DNA of 64,000 bases from Siphonodentalium dalli (GCA_032622095.1 CP136068.1:122641989-122705988), one strand, 5' to 3'; positions 54,301 to 60,295 are shown, numbered from the stretch's first letter. Notes: generated by a model not told the origin, from the letters alone. Translations and numbers: made by a program.

Positions 54301-54972
54301 CAGCAATTTGTTCAAATTTTGCATGAAACTTTGACAAGTTATAAAATTTGCATCAGCTAAAAAAAGAGCTGGCCAATTTGATTTTTTGCCTTGGCTCAGC
54401 AGATAGCTGACGCTAATTAACAGGGCTGCTGAACTGGAACAGGAAATTTTACCAATTTAACATTACTATCTTTTAAAACACTTATGAGACTGCTAAATGA
54501 TTAGTAATATAACAAATGTTGTTCTGATTTTTTTTGGGTACAATAATACAAATGTGTCAAAGAGTTGCTACTGTCATGTAAGTTGTTGTTGTTGAAAGTA
54601 TTGCCAGGAAGAAATAGAACATCTTTAATCCTTTCATTACGGGAGCTGTGCCAGTGCAGCATTAAAGACCCGGTGCCAGTGCATTCTCTATACATGCGAG
54701 TCTCCCACATGCAGCCTCATATATATAAAAGAATGCACTGGCTTACAAGGTGAAGGTACATGTAAATATTGATAGGACAATGTATAAGAGAATGCACAGG
54801 GTTTTTGCAAAAATTTCAGGAAGCTGCAGTCAAAATTCATTCAGTGTCATCCCCTCCCAAAACTTCCTGCCTCTAAACAATAACAAGACACACTGATAGT
54901 TGGTACAATAGTACCTGAGAAATGAGTCACAACATAACCATGGCCACCACATAGTATGACCGTGATAGTAAT
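27147..54972 (-). CDS. Sialin-like SLC17 anion transporter (MFS), ten coding exons, 5' end missing
   Basis: Ten exons on the - strand join in one frame: 54972-54915, 47377-47232, 45117-45030, 42942-42853, 36468-36335, 34801-34652, 31639-31507, 30410-30265, 29225-29133 and 27314-27147. Together they make 1206 nt, 401 residues plus TGA; human sialin has about 495. SLC17 proteins are 12-helix major-facilitator carriers that export sialic acid or organic anions from lysosomes, or load glutamate or phosphate. Family landmarks visible are [10 protein letters not shown] (helix 2-3 loop), [28 protein letters not shown], the helix-7 region [31 protein letters not shown] and [12 protein letters not shown]. 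Residues aligned with human sialin Glu171, Glu175 and His183 are all kept. The hydrophilic tail ends [11 protein letters not shown]-terminal exons (helix 1 and the first lumenal loop) were not found. Substrate cannot be told from sequence, so no orthologue symbol is given. Confidence 0.95.
27378..28161 (-). mobile_element. hAT-type element, internally deleted
   Basis: Ends are TAGTGTACACACTGG (left) and, read inward from the right, CAGTGTTCACGCTGC. They are flanked by ATCCACAA (27370-27377) and ATCCACAT (28162-28169), an 8-bp target duplication with one mismatch, as hAT elements make. A transposase C-terminal remnant lies inside at 27599-27790. At 784 bp it is far short of an autonomous hAT. 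It lies in the last SLC17 intron. Confidence 0.85.
27599..27790 (-). pseudogene. hAT transposase C-terminal dimerisation domain remnant
   Basis: 63 codons reading [40 protein letters not shown] and [19 protein letters not shown]. The pattern CERAFS...K...RNRL....L..L..I.I.GP is the hAT C-terminal (dimerisation) block. The catalytic core upstream is missing because only about 370 bp separate it from the element's other end. This is a truncated relic. Confidence 0.85.
28162..29132. other. SLC17 last intron, no further feature
   Basis: Unique-looking AT-rich intronic sequence between the hAT relic and exon 29133-29225. Confidence 0.5.
29133..29225 (-). CDS. SLC17-like exon (helix 11)
   Basis: 93 nt, 31 codons, phase 0 at both ends. 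Encodes [20 protein letters not shown] then [19 protein letters not shown] is a family signature. Confidence 0.97.
29401..29667. mobile_element. TTAA element, family C
   Basis: Full copy: TTAACCCTTTCATGACGGGA at the left, GTCATGGAAGGGTTAA at the right, two hairpins. It is in the SLC17 intron after the exon 30265-30410. Confidence 0.88.
29686..29939. mobile_element. Family F, full double palindrome
   Basis: CAAGCCTTGAAATAGGGTGT ... ACACCCTATTTCAAGGCTTG. It begins 18 bp after the family C copy at 29401-29667. Confidence 0.9.
30265..30410 (-). CDS. SLC17-like exon (helices 9-10)
   Basis: 146 nt between TTTGCAG and GTATGG. Encodes [36 protein letters not shown] and [14 protein letters not shown] is nearly invariant in SLC17. 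Confidence 0.97.
30436..30835. mobile_element. TTAA element, family B, copy 6
   Basis: A full-length copy with perfect TTAACCCTTTACCCAACA ends, 26 bp beyond the acceptor side of the SLC17 exon 30265-30410, so it sits immediately upstream of that exon's acceptor. Confidence 0.88.
30879..31058. mobile_element. Family F, truncated
   Basis: CAAGCCTTGATATAGTGTGT at the left. It stops in the third arm at GCTAGCCCACTATG. Confidence 0.82.
31340..31443. repeat. Family A half element
   Basis: AGAGCTTTCCAATGAATGGC to TTAGGGCATTACTG-TA; only the right arm. It is 63 bases downstream of SLC17 exon 31507-31639. Confidence 0.82.
31507..31639 (-). CDS. SLC17-like exon (helix 8)
   Basis: 133 nt between ATTCCAG and GTTAGT. 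Encodes [26 protein letters not shown] and [12 protein letters not shown], aligned with sialin SSLPYL..ADYL..VRK. Confidence 0.95.
31640..32201. repeat. Repeat with CCCTCTTTTGAAAGCCC units
   Basis: Two units, near 31910-32000 and 32070-32160, share CCCTCTTTTGAAAGCCC, CCAAATTTCATT and CCCATGGTTGAGATATA, ending in a GGATGGACGGACA run. This is the same overall plan as family G and 2388-3085. Confidence 0.7.
32202..32400. mobile_element. Family F, diverged fragment
   Basis: AGAATGAGGTCCACAGAGGG, the mirrored TCATCCTCTGGGGACCTCAT, then the long-form insert (GGGAGACCTAGACTCAGATT). Outer ends are absent. Confidence 0.7.
32519..33848. mobile_element. Non-autonomous hAT-type element with perfect 8-bp target duplication
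   Basis: The left terminus is TAGTGCTGAAATGG and the right, read inward, TAGTGCTGAAACGG (13 of 14 identical). GATTGGAG flanks both sides exactly, at 32511-32518 and 33849-33856. Subterminal regions carry repeated CCGGTTAACC/AACCGGTT motifs typical of hAT ends. The 1330-bp interior shows no transposase-like frame. The intact duplication suggests fairly recent insertion into this SLC17 intron. Confidence 0.9.
33857..34651. other. SLC17 intron with a hairpin
   Basis: A perfect-stem hairpin at 34417-34483 (GGAAATGTTCAGATAATAAG ... CTTATTATCTGAACATTTCC). No other feature recognised. Confidence 0.65.
34652..34801 (-). CDS. SLC17-like exon (helix 7 and following loop)
   Basis: 150 nt between TTTTCAG and GTAAGT, phase 0 at both ends. 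Encodes [19 protein letters not shown] then [15 protein letters not shown], a hallmark of sialin-type carriers. Confidence 0.97.
34866..35563. mobile_element. Family C element interrupted by a family E element
   Basis: The left part (34866-34900) ends CAATGCATGCTCGTATA. The right part (35361-35563) resumes TATAATATGCAAGACTCCCA and ends TGTCATGAAAGAGTTAA. The two parts are the split first hairpin of a family C copy. Confidence 0.82.
34901..35360. mobile_element. Family E element (TGTGACCCGCCATATCAAAT ends), copy 1, nested
   Basis: Perfect 20-bp inverted ends TGTGACCCGCCATATCAAAT. The interior carries two hairpins of the shared module, with family-B-type loops, plus a TGTGTGGGGCTCCCTGC segment. 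TA/TATA flanks it at the insertion point inside family C. Confidence 0.87.
35564..36007. other. SLC17 intron, no feature recognised
   Basis: AT-rich intronic sequence. Confidence 0.5.
36008..36301. mobile_element. Family F, long form
   Basis: GTAAGTGTGTCTGTCATTTG to CAAATGACAGACACTATTTG. The centre holds CCTAGGTCTCCCATAGCAGT. It ends about 35 bases from the donor of SLC17 exon 36335-36468. Confidence 0.78.
36335..36468 (-). CDS. SLC17-like exon (helix 6 and central loop)
   Basis: 134 nt between GTACAG and GTATAT. Encodes [20 protein letters not shown] followed by [17 protein letters not shown], the usual helix 6 and hydrophilic loop of the family. Confidence 0.95.
36538..37445. mobile_element. 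Family C element interrupted by a family G repeat
   Basis: The left part is 36538-36750 (TTAACCCTTTTATGAAGGGA). The right part is 37371-37445 (ATATATAAGAGAATGCATTG to CAGTCATGGAAGGGTT). The interruption falls exactly in the ATATATAAGA of the second hairpin. Confidence 0.82.
36751..37370. repeat. Family G repeat: tandem 122-bp units, inserted in family C
   Basis: Begins CTAGCCGATGAGCCCGACGT, then four units of about 122 bp (CAAATTTCAAGTCGATAGCT, CCACCCGTTTCCGAGATCTG, GCGCATGCGCGAAGCTGGCG), then a tail with CCCGATCGGTCGAGAATCGT and a CAGACAGACAGA run. It is much richer in CpG than its surroundings. ATATATAAGA occurs on both sides. Confidence 0.85.
37446..37612. mobile_element. Family C element, left end truncated
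   Basis: Starts inside the first hairpin (TGCCAGTGAATTCTCTTATA) and ends CAGTCATGGAAGTTTTAA. It directly follows the previous family C copy. Confidence 0.75.
37681..37904. mobile_element. Family A palindromic element
   Basis: Full-length near-perfect palindrome, CAGTAATGCCCTAAATAATC ... GGGCATTACTG-TA, with a short centre (CTCACTAAGCTCCCAGTGAG). Confidence 0.88.
37905..38916. other. SLC17 intron, no clear feature
   Basis: AT-rich. Short inverted matches around TTATGTAAACA (37985, 38210) only. Confidence 0.5.
38917..39075. repeat. Near-perfect 159-bp palindrome
   Basis: Arms of about 73 bp: GGTTATCACCACCATGTGTG, GAGATCCGTATTCAAGTCGA, CTGCCTTCTCTGGGC and TCTATCGACGAGTC, mirrored to 39075 with few mismatches. 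No related copy was seen in the window. Confidence 0.92.
39076..41008. other. SLC17 intron, no feature recognised
   Basis: No exon of the transporter or any known repeat was found. Frames up to 69 codons look random. Confidence 0.5.
41009..41460. mobile_element. Family F, long form
   Basis: CAAGCCTGCAAATAGTGTGT ... ACACACTATTTCAAGGCATG. Two palindromes separated by about 200 bp with GACCCTAGGTCACTCACATC. Confidence 0.83.
41615..42703 (-). mobile_element. Tigger/pogo-type element, internally deleted
   Basis: Termini are CAGTTAAAATTCGTTAAGTC (left) and, read inward, CAGTCAAACTTCGTTAAGTC (right), flanked by TA on both sides (41613-41614 and 42704-42705). Subterminal TTCGACTTAA and TCGAGTTA motifs recur at both ends, as in pogo/Tigger elements. 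The 1089 bp hold only a transposase tail remnant. It is located in an SLC17 intron. Confidence 0.85.
41929..42210 (-). pseudogene. Tigger-like transposase C-terminal remnant
   Basis: A 93-codon frame containing [20 protein letters not shown] and [17 protein letters not shown] helical tail of this kind follows the DDE domain in Tigger/jerky transposases. Its position near one end of a Tigger-type inverted repeat supports the call. The catalytic domain is absent. Confidence 0.55.
42853..42942 (-). CDS. SLC17-like exon (helix 5)
   Basis: 90 nt between TTTCTAG and GTAATT. Encodes [20 protein letters not shown] then GWPAIFYLT, matching sialin GTVISLPLSG and the helix-5/6 turn. Confidence 0.95.
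43079..43536. mobile_element. Family E element, copy 2
   Basis: Same inverted ends and interior as 34901-35360, in opposite orientation: the spacer with AAAAAACATCCATTACCCTG is reversed. It lies in the SLC17 intron upstream of exon 42853-42942. Confidence 0.87.
43545..43790. repeat. Family I segment
   Basis: AAGTCTTCTCGGACCACAAC, GGTCGGGTTGATGCTGTTTT and, inverted, GATTAATCTGTCTTCAAAAT with CGTTTAATATATTGTTTACA. The last two match the reverse complement of 13608-13700. Confidence 0.68.
43796..44008. mobile_element. Family A palindromic element
   Basis: AAGTAATGCTCTAATTAATC ... GAGCATTACTG-TA. Near-perfect arms with centre GAAAGCTCTTGGCGAGAGC. Confidence 0.88.
44105..44235. repeat. Family I segment (inverted)
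   Basis: AAAGTCTGTTATCGAAGAGT, CGGTTCAAAATCAACCCAAC and AGCTGTTGTAGACCGAGCAG mirror 43550-43640. Confidence 0.68.
44500..44704. mobile_element. Family A palindromic element
   Basis: TA-CTGTAATGCCCTAAATAAT ... GGGCATTACTG-TA. The centre lost GAGCTTTCCG on one arm. Confidence 0.88.
44743..45006. mobile_element. TTAA element, family C, 24 bp from an SLC17 donor
   Basis: TTAACCCTTTCATGACAGGA at the left; the right end GTCATGGAAGAGTTAT has lost TTAA. Both hairpins are intact. The SLC17 exon 45030-45117 ends 24 bases away. Confidence 0.85.
45030..45117 (-). CDS. SLC17-like exon (WAPPLE motif)
   Basis: 88 nt between CTTACAG and GTGAAG. Encodes [20 protein letters not shown] and [10 protein letters not shown], the cytoplasmic signature of SLC17 between helices 4 and 5. 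The His matches sialin His183. Inverted-repeat elements lie 24 bp beyond the donor (44743-45006) and 36 bp before the acceptor (45153-45366). Confidence 0.97.
45153..45366. mobile_element. Family A palindromic element, 36 bp from an SLC17 acceptor
   Basis: TA-CAGTAATGCTCTAATTAAT ... AGAGCATTACTG-TA. Near-perfect palindrome. The acceptor of exon 45030-45117 lies about 35 bases away. Confidence 0.88.
45489..45713. repeat. Family G repeat, truncated
   Basis: CTAGCCGATGAGCCCGACGT, one complete and one partial unit, stopping at GCATGCGCGAAGCT with no tail. Confidence 0.83.
45746..45942. mobile_element. TTAA element, family D, short copy
   Basis: TTAATCCTTTGAGTGCCAGG at the left and CCTGGCACTCAAAGGGTTAA at the right. 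The hairpin has lost its descending strand. The right TTAA is shared with the next element. Confidence 0.83.
45939..46200. mobile_element. TTAA element, family C
   Basis: TTAATCCTTCCATGACCGGA at the left and CCCGCCATGAAAGGGTTAA at the right. Two hairpins; abuts the family D element at one TTAA. Confidence 0.86.
46389..46430. repeat. Half copy of the AGGCCCAC-ended element
   Basis: TTTTAAAGGCCCACTTAATT continues to CCAGATCACATT, as at 17708-17750, then stops at a family G repeat that begins at 46439. Confidence 0.7.
46439..47036. repeat. Family G repeat, full
   Basis: CTAGCCGATGAGCCCAACGT, about four 122-bp units, and the same CGATCGGTCGAGAATCGT plus CAGACAGACAGA tail ending in AAAATATATAAGAGA. 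Long frames on both strands are by-products of the repeat. Confidence 0.85.
47232..47377 (-). CDS. SLC17-like exon (helices 2-4)
   Basis: 146 nt between TTTTCAG and GTATGT. Encodes [17 protein letters not shown], a hydrophobic helix, then [11 protein letters not shown]. The Arg, and the Glu residues matching sialin Glu171 and Glu175, are present. Confidence 0.95.
47594..48251. repeat. Duplicated 170-bp segment around a foldback
   Basis: ATCACCGGAAGCGGATGATC ... CACGTCGATGGGTGTGGAAT at 47628-47795 is repeated almost exactly at 48049-48215. TGTTTCTCCTACTTGCTCTT occurs before the first copy and after the second. Between them, 47782-47948 is an inverted repeat (GGAATAAATAGACAGAACAC ... GTGTTCTGTATTTATTC, and GAGTTGCGGATGGCGCA / TGCGCCGTCCGCAAC). 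Confidence 0.8.
48347..48729. mobile_element. TTAA element, family B, copy 7 (inverted)
   Basis: TTAACCCTTTACCCAACAAA at the left and GTTGGGTAAAGGGTTAA at the right. The inter-hairpin spacer lacks the A/T tract seen in the other copies. The right TTAA is shared with a family C element. Confidence 0.86.
48726..48961. mobile_element. TTAA element, family C
   Basis: Shares the TTAA at 48726-48729 with family B copy 7. The right end is GTCATGGAAGGGCTAA (TTAA decayed to CTAA). The second hairpin is damaged. Confidence 0.82.
50463..50640. repeat. Repeated AATAAAGAGCGT motifs
   Basis: The block AATAAAGAGCGTCCATG plus GTAGACAATAAAGAGCGTTC occurs twice about 117 bp apart, inside the 4.9-kb element. 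The core AAAGAGCGTTTATT also occurs inverted at 3500 and 3755. Confidence 0.65.
50764..51615 (-). CDS. Uncharacterised 283-residue ORF inside a 4.9-kb inverted-repeat element
   Basis: An uninterrupted 283-codon ORF in a locally GC- and CpG-richer stretch; most of the window has no ORF over 170 codons. The N-terminus ([20 protein letters not shown]) is mildly hydrophobic. A strongly basic block follows ([20 protein letters not shown], residues about 60-90), then an acidic and Ser/Thr/Pro-rich middle, and a Gln-rich coiled-coil-like segment near residues 220-250 ([20 protein letters not shown]). The TPSQKRRD-type basic block resembles ORFs I associate with invertebrate transposons, but I cannot name a family. 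No membrane segment, protease or nuclease motif is visible. It may be a single-exon transposon ORF, one exon of a longer gene, or a captured gene. The upstream frame to 51871 stays open but looks non-coding. Confidence 0.5.
   Translation of the reverse strand: MELIPDAALAAIQRSRLVDAVSWSLQANRGSLVLCVEFRTEEAGTQKSSAENRNAKTRCTMKKGPAKRKTPSQKRRDAARRAKWKKQKGVTVDRPVAPPRVVQPSRVKAGGSKLSERRPDDSTCMETDDIVPASRDSVDLPEVPAVVVEACGDRDVDTTPDVPAASCDVELDSITPRTPDYQHIPVSPSSTTTSNNTSAATTMSTEEIIADSKRRTDIVEKEWQYQQQQQQEQFDIQQEKIELLLQQQQNSPPSSTEKPNSKKTIKSNIIKERCLSALSRIPD
52768..53100 (+). CDS. Possible Cys-rich (zinc-ribbon-like) ORF in the 4.9-kb element
   Basis: A 110-codon frame on the strand opposite the 283-residue ORF. 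Residues about 45-75 read [19 protein letters not shown] followed by VYSNTKLQ, giving a C-x4-C...C-x2-C...C spacing that suggests a metal-binding module. Ser/Asp-rich sequence precedes it. No family is assigned. It may be an exon of a multi-exon transposon gene, since it is short and the ATG is not in a convincing context. Confidence 0.35.
   Translation: MSADIGSDKYSPFSDVYGKETSDSERPSSLIIADCSKKDTVNRKLLCANKVCDVILCVKCEKPRCVYSNTKLQRACFFYSRRSQSADINCPVIQSDTGCFFGNTGSTMPV
53280..53480 (+). CDS. Possible small ORF or exon in the 4.9-kb element
   Basis: A 66-codon frame about 180 bp beyond the Cys-rich frame on the same strand. It has plausible protein composition ([20 protein letters not shown], then [18 protein letters not shown]). 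No family is recognised. It is listed because its composition is unlike the surrounding AT-rich shadow frames and it lies within the same element. Confidence 0.25.
   Translation: MIVMNSIVKEGDRYDDVGVKNKFSFAWFQKPVKIRHKDGKEKDYILSDFLKKLPFLESEYVLFAMS
53958..54142. repeat. Second copy of the internal hAT-like segment
   Basis: Stretches such as TTTGTATAGCATTTTGCAGC and GTGAATCCAGTTAAATCGCA match the reverse complement of 8571-8690 with scattered differences. It begins just outside the right end of the 4.9-kb element. Confidence 0.65.
54625..54832. mobile_element. TTAA element, family C, decayed
   Basis: TTAATCCTTTCATTACGGGA at the left; the right end is lost near CAGGAAGCTGCAGTCA. It lies about 80 bases downstream of the SLC17 exon at 54915. 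Confidence 0.76.
54915..54972 (-). CDS. SLC17-like exon (helix 2 region)
   Basis: A 58-nt exon between a tttTAG acceptor and a GTACTA donor. It encodes [20 protein letters not shown], the last Gly codon being shared with the next exon. It aligns with the family pattern GSFFYGYIVTQIPGG and joins in phase to GYLANKYGG at 47377. The Gly-Tyr and Val-Thr positions are kept, but the FFY before GY is replaced by GGH. It is the weakest of the ten exons. Confidence 0.7.
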
Positions 54973-55086
54973 CTAAAATCAATAAGCCATTTATCTTTTA
55001 GGATATAAAACAGTGGTCGCATACAGACTCGCCATAGATTGCATTGTTAACTTTCCTCTAAATGGGGTGACATCATGAGACCTAAT

Positions 55087-55520
55087 AAAGCCTGGAAATA
55101 GTCTGTATAACATTTGCAGAATGATGTCCCCAGAGGGTGAATTTAGTGACGCTACCCTGCACAGATGGGCTAGCATCACAAAATTCACCCTCCGGGGACC
55201 TCATCCTGCTTAGGCCTCATCTTATGGGAAGTATCCATTTTCTCAAATTAGCATTGTTTTCATTTAATTTTTCCCTTCTGTTCTGTTTCCTAATTTTCAG
55301 AAGATACATTGCATAATCGAGGTGAACATCACCAACTTCAACTGGGGAACTTCAGTCTGATCCTACATTGTAGGTCTCCAATAGCAGTTGAGGCCTAAGC
55401 AGAATGAGGTTCCCAGAGGGTGAAGTTGGTGATGCTAGGCCACCCTGTGGGATAGCATCACTAAATTCACCCTCTGGGGACCTCATTCTGCAAACGTCAG
55501 AAACACTATATCCAGGCTTG
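55087..55520. mobile_element. Family F, long form
   Basis: AAAGCCTGGAAATAGTCTGT ... ACACTATATCCAGGCTTG, same interior plan as 41009-41460. Confidence 0.8.
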
Positions 55521-57210
55521 CCTATAAACCTGAATGTCACACATTTTACACAGTGACTCATTTACTTTTTTAGTACCATAGCCAACCAGAATTGTCCTAG
55601 AATATACATCAATTTCCTGAACGTTCTGTACTTATACATGTACAGCTTCAAGGGCAAACTCCAGGCAGAGTTATCTCCCATCGCTCTGCTGAGATATCAC
55701 TGCCATAAGGACATTTGGTAAGGACTTCTTACGTGTTCTTAGGTCTTATGTTTTAGGATTAAAATTGTCTATGTCTGGCTCAGTCGATATTGTTCTTAAC
55801 AATACCGAAAGAATTACCATTATTGCAAACTTTTGGTGGTCAAAATAAGATAATAGGTGACTAAATATAGTTCCGACGATATGTAATGAGAGGCCGATCA
55901 CGATCGGCAGATGTTAACCCATCCCTTGGCGATAGTAAATTACTATGATCAGAATCATAAATGAGAGTTTTGGTGGTGAATTATAGAGTATACTTTTATG
56001 TACTTTATAGACAAATGTACATAACACAAATTATTGGAATTTATGGGTCACTCGCATTTATATAAGAGAATGCACTGGTACAGCTAAACCACCACAGTCT
56101 TGTGTTAAATGTGAAAGGTGGCCTGGACATGGAATACTTGGGTTAAGAGAGTCCATTTTAAGTTTACAATAATAATGTATCAAATTCTACCAACAATATA
56201 GTATAGAGATAAGCCACCTCACTGCTGACCCATTAATATCAATTATATAGCAGAGCTGTCAACAAATCACAAGAATTGTTTATGTTGAACACTGACTTCT
56301 CTATTAAACCAATAACAATTATAATGACCTCAGACCATCTGAAGATATCATTCTACAGCACAGATGTCCATGTCTGCTGTTAATACCATGTGATGTTTAT
56401 TGTTGAATCTTTATTTAAATTAGATACCATAGCTTTCTTTATCAGATTATTTGCACATCAATTGGCATAAGAGACATTAGAAAATAATATAGCCTTATCA
56501 ATAGATAAGTAGTCCAAAGGCATGGGATGTAATTGGTGAATTGGGTTTAAAGTCGCTCCAAACAAATTTACCAGTACATAACACAAGATTATGGACCGAT
56601 TTAAAGCAAATTTGGTGTGGTGAGTCGGGGTACCCTTGGCAGAGTTATAATGGTGTTAGTTTTTCAAATTTTGTTACTTTAAAATAATTTTTTTTTTTTT
56701 TTTTAATTATTTAAACAAAAAATATTTTATTATATATTATTTTTATTTATTTATTCATATTCATTTTTTTTTTGGTTAAATTGAGCAAGGAAATAAACCT
56801 AAATTTTTTTTTTTTAAGTGAATATATTTTTTCGAAAAAGGGCCATAACTCAGTTAAATATAGTCGGATCAAACCCATATTCGAACTCGATCTGTATTTT
56901 GGGCTAAGAAACTCACATACCAAATTTGGTTGTGATCAGATAGAAAATATTTGAGTTATCGCACCATGCGTAAAGTGTCTACAGACAGACAGACAGACGG
57001 ACGGACGGACGGATGGACTAACGGCGAGTGGTCAATCCGAACAACGACACTATGTTTACCATACTATGGTATGGGTAAACATAAAAATAGATGTATCGTT
57101 CCACAAAGTACCATCCTTGAGGCAGTACTATATCGCAGTGATAACGTATATAGAGGGCGCTGCATGGAGTCTGCTTCAAGGGTATATAATAATAGTTTTG
57201 AGTCAGAGGG
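55521..57210. other. Unassigned; one CAGACAGA-tailed repeat
   Basis: 56819-57030 resembles the family G plan (GGCCATAACTCAGTTAAATA, ACATACCAAATTTGGTTGTG, then CAGACAGACGGACGGACGGA). A stray hairpin strand lies at 56050-56080. No SLC17 5' exon was recognised. Confidence 0.55.
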
Positions 57211-57461
57211 TTAACCCTTTGAATGCCAGGGGCCGATCTCATCGGCCCTAAACCTACAAAATAAGTCTGTTAAAGAATATAAGAATAAATTATTAAAATT
57301 GTAAAAAATTAAAAAAAAAAAAAAAAAAAAAAAATTGTTAGGCCAATGCATTCTCTTATATATGCGAGGCGACCTATGGTCGACTCGCATATATAAGAGA
57401 ATGCATTGGCACAGGGTATATGGGTTGATACAAAAATCGGACCTGGCACTCAAAGGGTTAA
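57211..57461. mobile_element. TTAA element, family D (inverted)
   Basis: TTAACCCTTTGAATGCCAGG at the left and CCTGGCACTCAAAGGGTTAA at the right. One full hairpin and a long A tract. Same family as 24634-24873. Confidence 0.87.
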
Positions 57462-58155
57462 CGTGATTCAAAGATATTGTTATATCTTCATTTTAATATA
57501 CAATTTCCAATACTCAGAAAGAAGAAACATTTTTTTTATGATATACTGTCCGATATATTTCCGGATTGTTATGGCCATCAGACTGGGAAATGATAATGAT
57601 TTGTTTTTCGGCTACACACACAAGCTTTTACTAACACTGTGATATTGATCAGAAAAATCTACTCATTCTTATCTTATGACAGATTCAATTCATCATCATG
57701 AATTATTACTGTCTAGACCCGGCCTGTTCTATAAAGTCACAGTAGTACATCTCTAATTCCACGGAGCTAAAAATGAGGCAACATGTATGTGATTACTTGA
57801 TCTTATCAATATTTGTTTTTAGGTGGCACAGATCGAGTTGGCTTATTTCAACATTGAATGTCACAACAAAATTTAAAAAAAGTATTGTTAACCCTTTCAT
57901 GACGGGAGCTGCGCATGGTGCAGCATTAACTGGTCCAGTGCTGAACACCCATATTTGAACCCTACGTGAGAGGGCTGAGCCTAGATCTTGGCTTTGGCGA
58001 CAACACTGTGTTGCTTGTTTAATTTGATAATTTAAATAGAGTTTGTCAGGTAATATTTTGGAAATATTGTTTCATATATAATTAAATTGGGACATTTTGA
58101 AGTTTGTATGGATGCCGACCAATAAAATTGTCAGAAAAGGTACTTCTAACTACTT
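57462..58155. other. No feature recognised apart from the family C fragment
   Basis: AT-rich unassigned DNA. Confidence 0.5.
57888..57938. mobile_element. Family C left-end fragment
   Basis: TTAACCCTTTCATGACGGGA followed by GCTGCGCATGGTGCAGCATT, then unrelated sequence. Only the left end survives. Confidence 0.75.
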
Positions 58156-58313
58156 CATAACCATAGCCTAATGAGAGATCCAGCCCCATAACCATAGCCT
58201 AATGAGACACCTGGCTCATAACCATAGCCTAATGAGACATCCAGGCTCATAACCATAGCATGAGACATCCAGGCTCATAACCATAGCAAAATGAGACATC
58301 CAGGCTCATAACT
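58156..58313. repeat. Minisatellite, about 31-bp unit, five copies
   Basis: Unit CATAACCATAGCCTAATGAG plus ACATCCAGGCT; later copies have short indels. Confidence 0.92.
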
Positions 58314-58454
58314 TAATCACAAATGTATATATGTGGGGGTCAATTTAAATTTGATAAAAGAGTGCAAATGTAGTAAATTATCTACTCCGAGCATAAAATT
58401 CAATGATTTTTCTGCTTTCTGTTTCATTATGTGCATGTAGGGTATTTAGCAGCA

Positions 58455-58662
58455 AACCAGTTAAAGACTCTGTATATATGCGAGGCATACATGTATTTAA
58501 GAGAATGCACTGGCTTTACAAGATCAACATAACTATTGTTAGGTCAATGTATTCTCTTAGAAAGCAAGCTAGGCTCCCTATGGAAGACTCGCATATATAA
58601 GAGAATACATTGGTGCATGGTAATTGCAAAATTTCAGGAAGGTCCAGTCATCGAAGGGTTAA
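58455..58662. mobile_element. Family C element, left end missing
   Basis: Degraded hairpin strands at 58470-58620, and the right end GTCATCGAAGGGTTAA. Confidence 0.7.
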
Positions 58663-58689
58663 AGGGACCCATATGGAACATATTGACAG

Positions 58690-58812
58690 TGGTTAGCATT
58701 ATTTTGTTGCAATTAATCGATTCTGATAACTAAAGCGTATTTTCTGCTACAAGAAATTATGTTGTTGCTGTATCTTGATGATATGGGGACCGTCTGATCG
58801 GATTGAGTACCC
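58690..58812. repeat. Partial copy of the 19328-19772 element (right half)
   Basis: GGTTAGCATTATTTTGTTGC, AATTAATCGATTCTGATAAC and GATCGGATTGAGTACC match 19655-19768. Confidence 0.7.
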
Positions 58813-59247
58813 CCTTTGAGAAATATATATATTTTTGTAATTTTCTGGCAAATGTAACAAATAAATGTTATATTGCATCCATAATAGTCCCAGATAGTCA
58901 TTAATTTTATTGTATAGTCAGTGAGTGGCTTGAGCTCACACCCCTTATAAACATTATTTTTCAAACAATGTGTGACACGTGTTTAAACCAATCCACTATC
59001 CGTGAATTAATTTCATTACGTCTTGTACATGGAAATTTCGGAACTTAGATTTAATATGGCTGGGGCCATAAAGTAAGTTTATATTTAATATGATTTTAAG
59101 AAAACCTGTTAACCTGAAAGTTGAAAGAAGATATCGATTCAAATTAATAATTTTTCTATAGATTATCGATATTAGATCATTGGGAATCTATTGAAATTGG
59201 TGTACAGTCACCCTTTAATTGTATGAGATATCAAGGCTCATTATAGC

Positions 59248-59345
59248 CTAAGTAATCGACCTCTTAACCAAAGCAGAATTATGGGTAACTTTTCAGGATT
59301 TAATCGGAAATATGGCTTGTTGCCATTCATCGGAAAGCTCTCGCC
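59248..59345. repeat. Family A half element
   Basis: CCTAAGTAATCGACCTCTTA to GGAAAGCTCTCGCCGAG; left arm only. A family H repeat follows. Confidence 0.8.
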
Positions 59346-59365
59346 GAGAAGTGACTTCTCCCAAT

Positions 59366-59700
59366 ATAAAGACAAATTATGTACTTGTTCGGGTACGTGG
59401 AATTGATAAGTTTAGTACTCAGGTGCTATGCCAACCTGGGGAATGTAGCATTCTGCTAACATCACTGAAAATTTCAGAGAAATCGACCATACCACTCAAT
59501 AGCAAACATCGGCTGAACTACGCCCAATAATAAATATTTAAATCTCGATTCGGGATGCAACTATCGGCGGTAATCTAACACAAATGATTTCACCATCGAT
59601 AGTCATGGCATATAATTAATATATGAGAATGACGGTGTGTATCGTCAATTTGGATTAATATTCATAACAAATAACTACTTTGAGGAAGATTATTCTCAAT
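59366..59700 (+). repeat. Dispersed repeat family H, copy 2
   Basis: AATTATGTACTTGTTCGGGT, GGTGCTATGCCAACCTGG, CGATTCGGGATGCAACTATC and ACTACTTTGAGGAAGATTAT, colinear with 60640-61100. Confidence 0.75.
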
Positions 59701-60295
59701 TTCTATATATTTCGTATCACTTTAAATCTCTCGACTGGTCCCTGATGCTGTGTCTGAAATTTAACACAGCAGTGTTTTTGTCCGTCTTGAATATGCACAT
59801 TTTAAATTTCAGTGGGACCAAGGTTACAAAACAGTGATACACTCCAAGACCGTGTTTCCTCAGTGCGTTCTGCACCGCTAATGCAGTCATGTAATATGCA
59901 TCTCATGCTAATAGAAACTCTAATCACTTATGGAACAGTTGCATCAGACATAATGGAAACAACACACATAAGGAATATGCAATCGTGTGTCTGTATATTC
60001 CGACAGACAGCAACAGTGTGATGGAGAAATTCTACTTATTTAAAAGACTGTCTTTTGTCCATAAAACTCTAAATGTCATGACTTCTAACACTCACTGAAC
60101 CAGTGATCATGCTGAGCCAAAAAATCTAGATGAGTTGGCATTATTTGAAATGTCATACACCCGAGCTGAACGTTTTTAAATGCAGTGACCAACTGTCATA
60201 TAGACCATGTGTCGTATACTCAGTTGAGTAGACTAATAGTTGCATGTAGTAGCATAGACAAATTGTTGTCAAGATGAAAAGTATCATAGACTCTC

